Below are positions 5,854-8,492 of a stretch of 8,492 nucleotides of DNA, one piece after another. The position numbers and the translations under genes were made by a program. Source of the stretch: Actinomycetes bacterium. GTDB taxonomy: Bacteria > Actinomycetota > Acidimicrobiia > Acidimicrobiales > UBA8190. The notes below the pieces were generated by a model. The model searched no databases. It was not told where the DNA came from and worked only from the letters and a program-made list of their open reading frames with translations. How positions within the stretch are numbered: the first letter of the stretch is position 1; the number at the start of each line of letters is the position of its first letter. The stretch covers positions 3,860 through 12,351 of the forward strand of contig JAJYAB010000024.1 of assembly GCA_021779775.1 (NCBI GenBank), given 5' to 3'.

Positions 5854-6573
5854 TCACGACGCGGACCCTACTCCGCGCTCCGGCACGTCGCGCTCCGGCA
5901 TGTCGCGGAGCGCTGGCGCGTTGCCGGCACGCCGGCTGGAACGACCACTCGCCAACGCGCGGCGACCTTCCGGCACGTACGCTGCGGCAGCCATCCAGGC
6001 CAGCACCATGCCGACCGATCCGGACACCCACCCGACGATCCGCAGCGGGGGCTGCCATCTGGCATGGCCGTGGCCCAACAAGAACGTCGGGTAGGCGAAC
6101 ATGAGCCCGAAGGTGCCGGCCTTGCCGATCCACAGCACGTCGATGCGCTCGGCGCCCATGGCCGCCAGCGCCACCACCGCCAACGAGACGACGACCTCGC
6201 GCACGATGGTCGCCACGCCGAACCAGAGGGGGACCGCACCCTGCACCAGGATCGACACCACGGCCGCACCGACGAGGACCCGGTCGGCCGTCGGGTCGAG
6301 GACCTTGCCCAACGTGGAGACCTGCCCGAACCGGCGGGCCAGGTGCCCGTCGACCCAGTCGGTCGCTCCGAGCAGCGCCAGCAGCACGGCAGCCGCTGAC
6401 TGGCGATGGGCCCCGAACAGCAGCCACAGGTACACCGGCACGCAGCCCAGTCGGATCGCCGTGATGGCGTTGGGCACCGTCAGGATCCGGCCGAGACCGG
6501 ACTGCTCGTCGGGCTGCGCCCCCGCCGGCGCGCCGGGCAACGGGGGGTCGGCGTGCAGGTCCGGTCGCGGCAT
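5854..6573 (-). CDS. pgsA: CDP-alcohol phosphatidyltransferase family membrane protein (PgsA-like)
   Basis: A 239-residue integral membrane enzyme that moves a phosphatidyl group from CDP-diacylglycerol to an alcohol in phospholipid synthesis. The family signature D-x2-D-G-x2-A-R-x8-G-x3-D-x3-D is intact: Asp72, Asp75, Gly76, Ala79, Arg80, Gly89, Asp93 and Asp97, with Asp97 the expected catalytic base. LTVPNAITAIRL (31-42) is the usual start of the first helix, and about five to six hydrophobic segments follow up to residue 194. The acceptor could be glycerol-3-phosphate (PgsA) or phosphatidylglycerol (actinobacterial-type cardiolipin synthase); sequence alone does not decide. The hydrophilic N-terminus (1-29) and the Arg-rich tail (203-239) with an MPERD/VPERG repeat look poorly conserved. 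The ATG at 6573 has no good Shine-Dalgarno; a TAGACT box nine bases upstream suggests a leaderless transcript. Mycobacterial pgsA2 (Rv1822) sits near the same cluster. Confidence 0.88.
   Translation of the reverse strand: MPRPDLHADPPLPGAPAGAQPDEQSGLGRILTVPNAITAIRLGCVPVYLWLLFGAHRQSAAAVLLALLGATDWVDGHLARRFGQVSTLGKVLDPTADRVLVGAAVVSILVQGAVPLWFGVATIVREVVVSLAVVALAAMGAERIDVLWIGKAGTFGLMFAYPTFLLGHGHARWQPPLRIVGWVSGSVGMVLAWMAAAAYVPEGRRALASGRSSRRAGNAPALRDMPERDVPERGVGSAS
5874..5903. repeat. 15-bp tandem duplication in pgsA-like 3' end
   Basis: Two 15-base units, CGCGCTCCGGCACGT and CGCGCTCCGGCATGT, differ at one base. On the minus strand they encode MPERD-VPERG near the C-terminus of the phosphatidyltransferase. 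The unit keeps the frame and the tail is outside the catalytic domain, so copy change should be tolerated. Confidence 0.8.
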
Positions 6574-6582
6574 CGGCCCGCC

Positions 6583-6588
6583 AGTCTA
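6583..6588 (-). promoter_or_regulatory. Possible -10 element for the pgsA-like operon
   Basis: On the minus strand this is TAGACT (TAnnnT), nine bases before the ATG at 6573, in a divergent intergenic region that must hold a promoter for each direction. The arrangement matches the TAGGGT box before gcvH and would give a nearly leaderless mRNA. No -35 box is seen. Confidence 0.35.
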
Positions 6589-6600
6589 CGGGCGGCGAGC

Positions 6601-6631
6601 GGCGGGTTCTGGGCTATGGCGGGTTCTGGGC
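6601..6631. repeat. Two 14-bp direct repeats in the divergent promoter region
   Basis: GGCGGGTTCTGGGC occurs at 6601-6614 and again, identically, at 6618-6631, a period of 17 bases. The pair lies between the divergent pgsA-like and DUF1015 starts, upstream of both. It could be a regulator site or simply a small duplication; no regulator can be named. Confidence 0.85.
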
Positions 6632-6668
6632 GCCCTGGCGATGCGCTTTCGTGTGCTACGCAGGAGCC

Positions 6669-7856
6669 GTGCCGCGGTTCCTGCCGTTCACCGGGTTGCG
6701 CTATGCGCCCTCGGTCCCGCTCGAGCGGGTCATCGCACCACCGTACGACGTGGTGGACCACCGGCAGCGCCACATCCTGGCGGCGCGGCACCCGGCGAAC
6801 GCCATCCACGTCGAACTGCCGGAGGCCGGTCGCGAAGGCGCAGACCGCTACGTCACCGCTGCCGCCATCTTCCAGGGATGGCGGGCCGCAGGCACGCTCG
6901 TGCAGGACGAGCGGCCGTCGTTCTCTGTGCTGCAGATGGCCACACCCGACGGCACCGTGACGAACGGCGTCATCGGCGCGCTGGACTGTGACCCCGGGTC
7001 GGGCGACGTGCTCCCTCACGAGCAGACGGTGCCGAAGGACACCACGGACCGGCTGGACCTCCTGCGAGCCTGCCAGGCCAACCTGTCGCCGATCTGGGGC
7101 CTGTCGCTCACCGAGGGACTCGGGAGGCTAGTGCGCCCGGACGGGCCACCGGATACCGAGGCGGTGGACGACGACGGGGTGAGCCACCGGCTGTGGGTCG
7201 TCGATGACCCTGGCACGATGGAGGCCATCACGGCAGCCGTGGGCTCGTCGCCCGTGGTCATCGCCGACGGCCATCATCGGCTGCAGACGGCGGCGACCTT
7301 CCGGTCCGAGCAACGCGCCGTGCGCCACGGGGCCGGCGGGCCGTGGGACTTCGTGATGGCGCTCGTGACGGAGCTCGCCGCCGGAGAGCTGGTGGTCGGC
7401 CCGATCCACCGGACGCTCACCGCACCGACGCCAGATGTCGATGTGGTGAGCGCCTTCGACCGGTGGTTCGAGCTCATCCATGCCGGACCCACCCATGAGG
7501 CGGTGCTGACGGCTGTCGGTGCGTCTCGGTCCTTGGCCCTGGTGACTGCCGACGACGTCTGGCTCCTGGCTCCGAGACCAGAGACAACGGCCACCACGAG
7601 GTCCGACCTGGATGCGAGCGTTGTGGCCCTGGCGCTTGGGTCGATCCCCGGAGCGGAGGTCGCTTACCACCACCGCTGGCGGAGCGCGATTGCCGAGGTG
7701 ACGAGCGGGCGAGCGGGAGCTGCGATCCTCGTCCGACCGGTCACCGTCGACCAGATCGCGGCGTGGGCGCATGCCCGCAGGCGCATGCCGCCGAAGTCGA
7801 CGTACTTCTCGCCGAAACCCCGTACCGGCATGGTGTTCCGCAGCGTGGTCGGCTGA
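6669..7856 (+). CDS. DUF1015 family protein (COG4198-type)
   Basis: A 395-residue protein of the widely distributed, poorly characterised DUF1015 family. Family landmarks are the N-terminal PRFLPFTGLRY (2-12) with VIAPPYDVV (21-29), PHEQTVPKDTTDRL (116-129), ADGHHRLQTA (199-208), and the C-terminal KSTYFSPKPRTGMVFR block. The DGHHR motif resembles the DGHHR/DGxHR motif of the ParB/SbnI/SerK nucleotide-using kinases, so a nucleotide-dependent role is possible, but that is inference. No signal peptide or membrane segment is seen. I chose GTG at 6669 because homologues begin with MPxFxPF; AGGAG lies only two bases upstream, which is tight. A GTG at 6651 would add six residues with no Shine-Dalgarno. 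It is divergent from the pgsA-like operon and convergent with the korB gene, so it is probably transcribed alone. Family assignment is confident; function unknown. Confidence 0.92.
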   Translation: MPRFLPFTGLRYAPSVPLERVIAPPYDVVDHRQRHILAARHPANAIHVELPEAGREGADRYVTAAAIFQGWRAAGTLVQDERPSFSVLQMATPDGTVTNGVIGALDCDPGSGDVLPHEQTVPKDTTDRLDLLRACQANLSPIWGLSLTEGLGRLVRPDGPPDTEAVDDDGVSHRLWVVDDPGTMEAITAAVGSSPVVIADGHHRLQTAATFRSEQRAVRHGAGGPWDFVMALVTELAAGELVVGPIHRTLTAPTPDVDVVSAFDRWFELIHAGPTHEAVLTAVGASRSLALVTADDVWLLAPRPETTATTRSDLDASVVALALGSIPGAEVAYHHRWRSAIAEVTSGRAGAAILVRPVTVDQIAAWAHARRRMPPKSTYFSPKPRTGMVFRSVVG

Positions 7857-7984
7857 TGTGGGACGGTCCAGGCGATCGCACAGGACCGGAAGGCACGCGG
7901 CGATCCCCCTCGCTGCATCGGTGGAGCGCTGCAGCACACAGCCGCGTGCCTCCCGGTGAGCCTCGGCGTTCCGGCACCGCCCCC

Positions 7985-8007
7985 TGGGCACCGGGCGCCG
8001 TGGCCCA
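7985..8007. terminator. Possible hairpin between convergent genes
   Basis: TGGGCAC (7985-7991) pairs with GTG plus CCCA (8000-8007) around one bulged G, and further GG/CC pairs can form inside. It lies between the DUF1015 stop (7856) and the korB stop (8060), where both transcripts should end. No T-run follows on either strand, so it is at best a non-canonical, possibly bidirectional terminator. The remaining bases of this 203-base gap show only two copies of GGCGCACCCG (8025-8034 and 8047-8056). Confidence 0.3.
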
Positions 8008-8059
8008 CCGAAGGCATCGGCACAGGCGCACCCGAGGTTGAGCACGGGCGCACCCGGGA

Positions 8060-8492
8060 TCAGTCGACCTGCCAGGTACCACCCGAGGCCAGCAGGTCGG
8101 CAAGCTCGCCGCGCCCCTTACGCTGGCGGGCTGCCTCGAGCTGTTGGCTCATGGCGGCACCGTACTCCGGCCGCTCCACCGCACGGAACACACCGATGGG
8201 GGTGGGCTCGAACGGCCCGGCAGCCAGACGCGACAGCTGGAAAGCCAGGCCCGGGTCGTCGCGCCGCTCGTCGTGGACGAGGATCGCCGCCTCACCGACG
8301 TCGGCCACATCCACCAGCCGTAGCCTGCCGTCGGCTCCGGCGACCACGCCGCGCTGGCCGTCCGCCCCGAAGCGGATGGGCTCACCATGGCGTAGCGGAA
8401 CCAGGTTGTCGGCGCGGTTGTCCCGACTGGTGATCGCCTCGAACGCCCCGTCGTTGAACACGTTGCAGTTCTGGTAGATCTCGACGAAGGCC
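8060..8492 (-). CDS. korB: 2-oxoacid:ferredoxin oxidoreductase beta subunit, C-terminal part (5' end outside window)
   Basis: The last 144 residues of the beta subunit of a 2-oxoacid:ferredoxin oxidoreductase, cut at its 5' side by the right edge. The reading frame enters as AFVEIYQNCNVFNDGAFEAI, a conserved segment of the actinobacterial two-subunit enzymes, and continues with NLVPLRHGEPIRFG, GLAFQLSRL and PTPIGVFRAVERPEYG, the typical C-terminal region. With the alpha subunit (korA, expected just outside the window) it converts a 2-oxoacid plus CoA to acyl-CoA, CO2 and reduced ferredoxin, using thiamine diphosphate and an iron-sulfur cluster. The thiamine site and most cluster ligands lie in the missing N-terminal part. 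The substrate is probably 2-oxoglutarate by likeness to mycobacterial KorB (Rv2454c), but pyruvate is not excluded. The GTG codon at 8461 is internal, not a start. The gene is convergent with the DUF1015 gene. Confidence 0.9.
   Translation of the reverse strand, partial: AFVEIYQNCNVFNDGAFEAITSRDNRADNLVPLRHGEPIRFGADGQRGVVAGADGRLRLVDVADVGEAAILVHDERRDDPGLAFQLSRLAAGPFEPTPIGVFRAVERPEYGAAMSQQLEAARQRKGRGELADLLASGGTWQVD

Noticed and set aside
4770..6104. A 444-residue plus-strand open frame across the fusion and pgsA-like genes
   Set aside because: It runs antisense to two well-recognised genes and across their junction, and shows no domain or start signal.
7664..8103. Several open frames on both strands covering the gap between DUF1015 and korB
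   Set aside because: They overlap the conserved DUF1015 C-terminus or the korB end, have no good ribosome site, and show only Arg/Pro-rich composition.

Overview
The window is a high-GC actinobacterial chromosome segment. GC-rich codons dominate, GTG and TTG starts are frequent, and the gene set is typical of the phylum. The minus-strand block gcvH, garA-like FHA gene, merR (ftsR/Rv1828-like), DUF151 nuclease-like gene matches, by my recollection of the M. tuberculosis proteins, the Rv1826-Rv1829 cluster, with a pgsA-type gene upstream as at Rv1822. The zinc ribbon on the FHA protein and the fused nucleotidyltransferase/phosphomutase point to a lineage outside Mycobacteriales, possibly Acidimicrobiia; that placement is inference only.

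Layout. From 6573 down to the left edge, eight genes run on the minus strand with short gaps or overlaps: a CDP-alcohol phosphatidyltransferase, an 828-residue mannose-1-phosphate guanylyltransferase-like/phosphomannomutase-like fusion, gcvH, a zinc-ribbon/FHA (GarA/OdhI-like) protein, a MerR regulator with a greatly expanded repeat-rich linker, an HPRT-like phosphoribosyltransferase, a DUF151 'bifunctional nuclease' protein, and the first 35 codons of a lipoprotein cut by the window edge. A divergent intergenic region (6574-6668) carrying two 14-bp direct repeats separates this block from a plus-strand DUF1015 gene. After a 200-bp convergent gap with a possible hairpin, the 3' part of a minus-strand 2-oxoacid:ferredoxin oxidoreductase beta-subunit gene (korB) runs off the right edge.

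How the genes fit together. They cover phospholipid synthesis, nucleotide-sugar supply, one-carbon metabolism, purine salvage, a phospho-switch protein of the type that controls 2-oxoglutarate enzymes in other actinobacteria, and a regulator of the type implicated in cell division. This is core growth and envelope metabolism, not an accessory or mobile region. I see no tRNA, rRNA, insertion sequence, CRISPR array or phage gene. The best leads are the zinc-ribbon GarA variant, the apparent loss of catalytic motifs in the mutase half of the fusion, the repeat-built MerR linker, and the divergent HPRT-like protein placed inside an otherwise conserved cluster. No clearly new system is evident.
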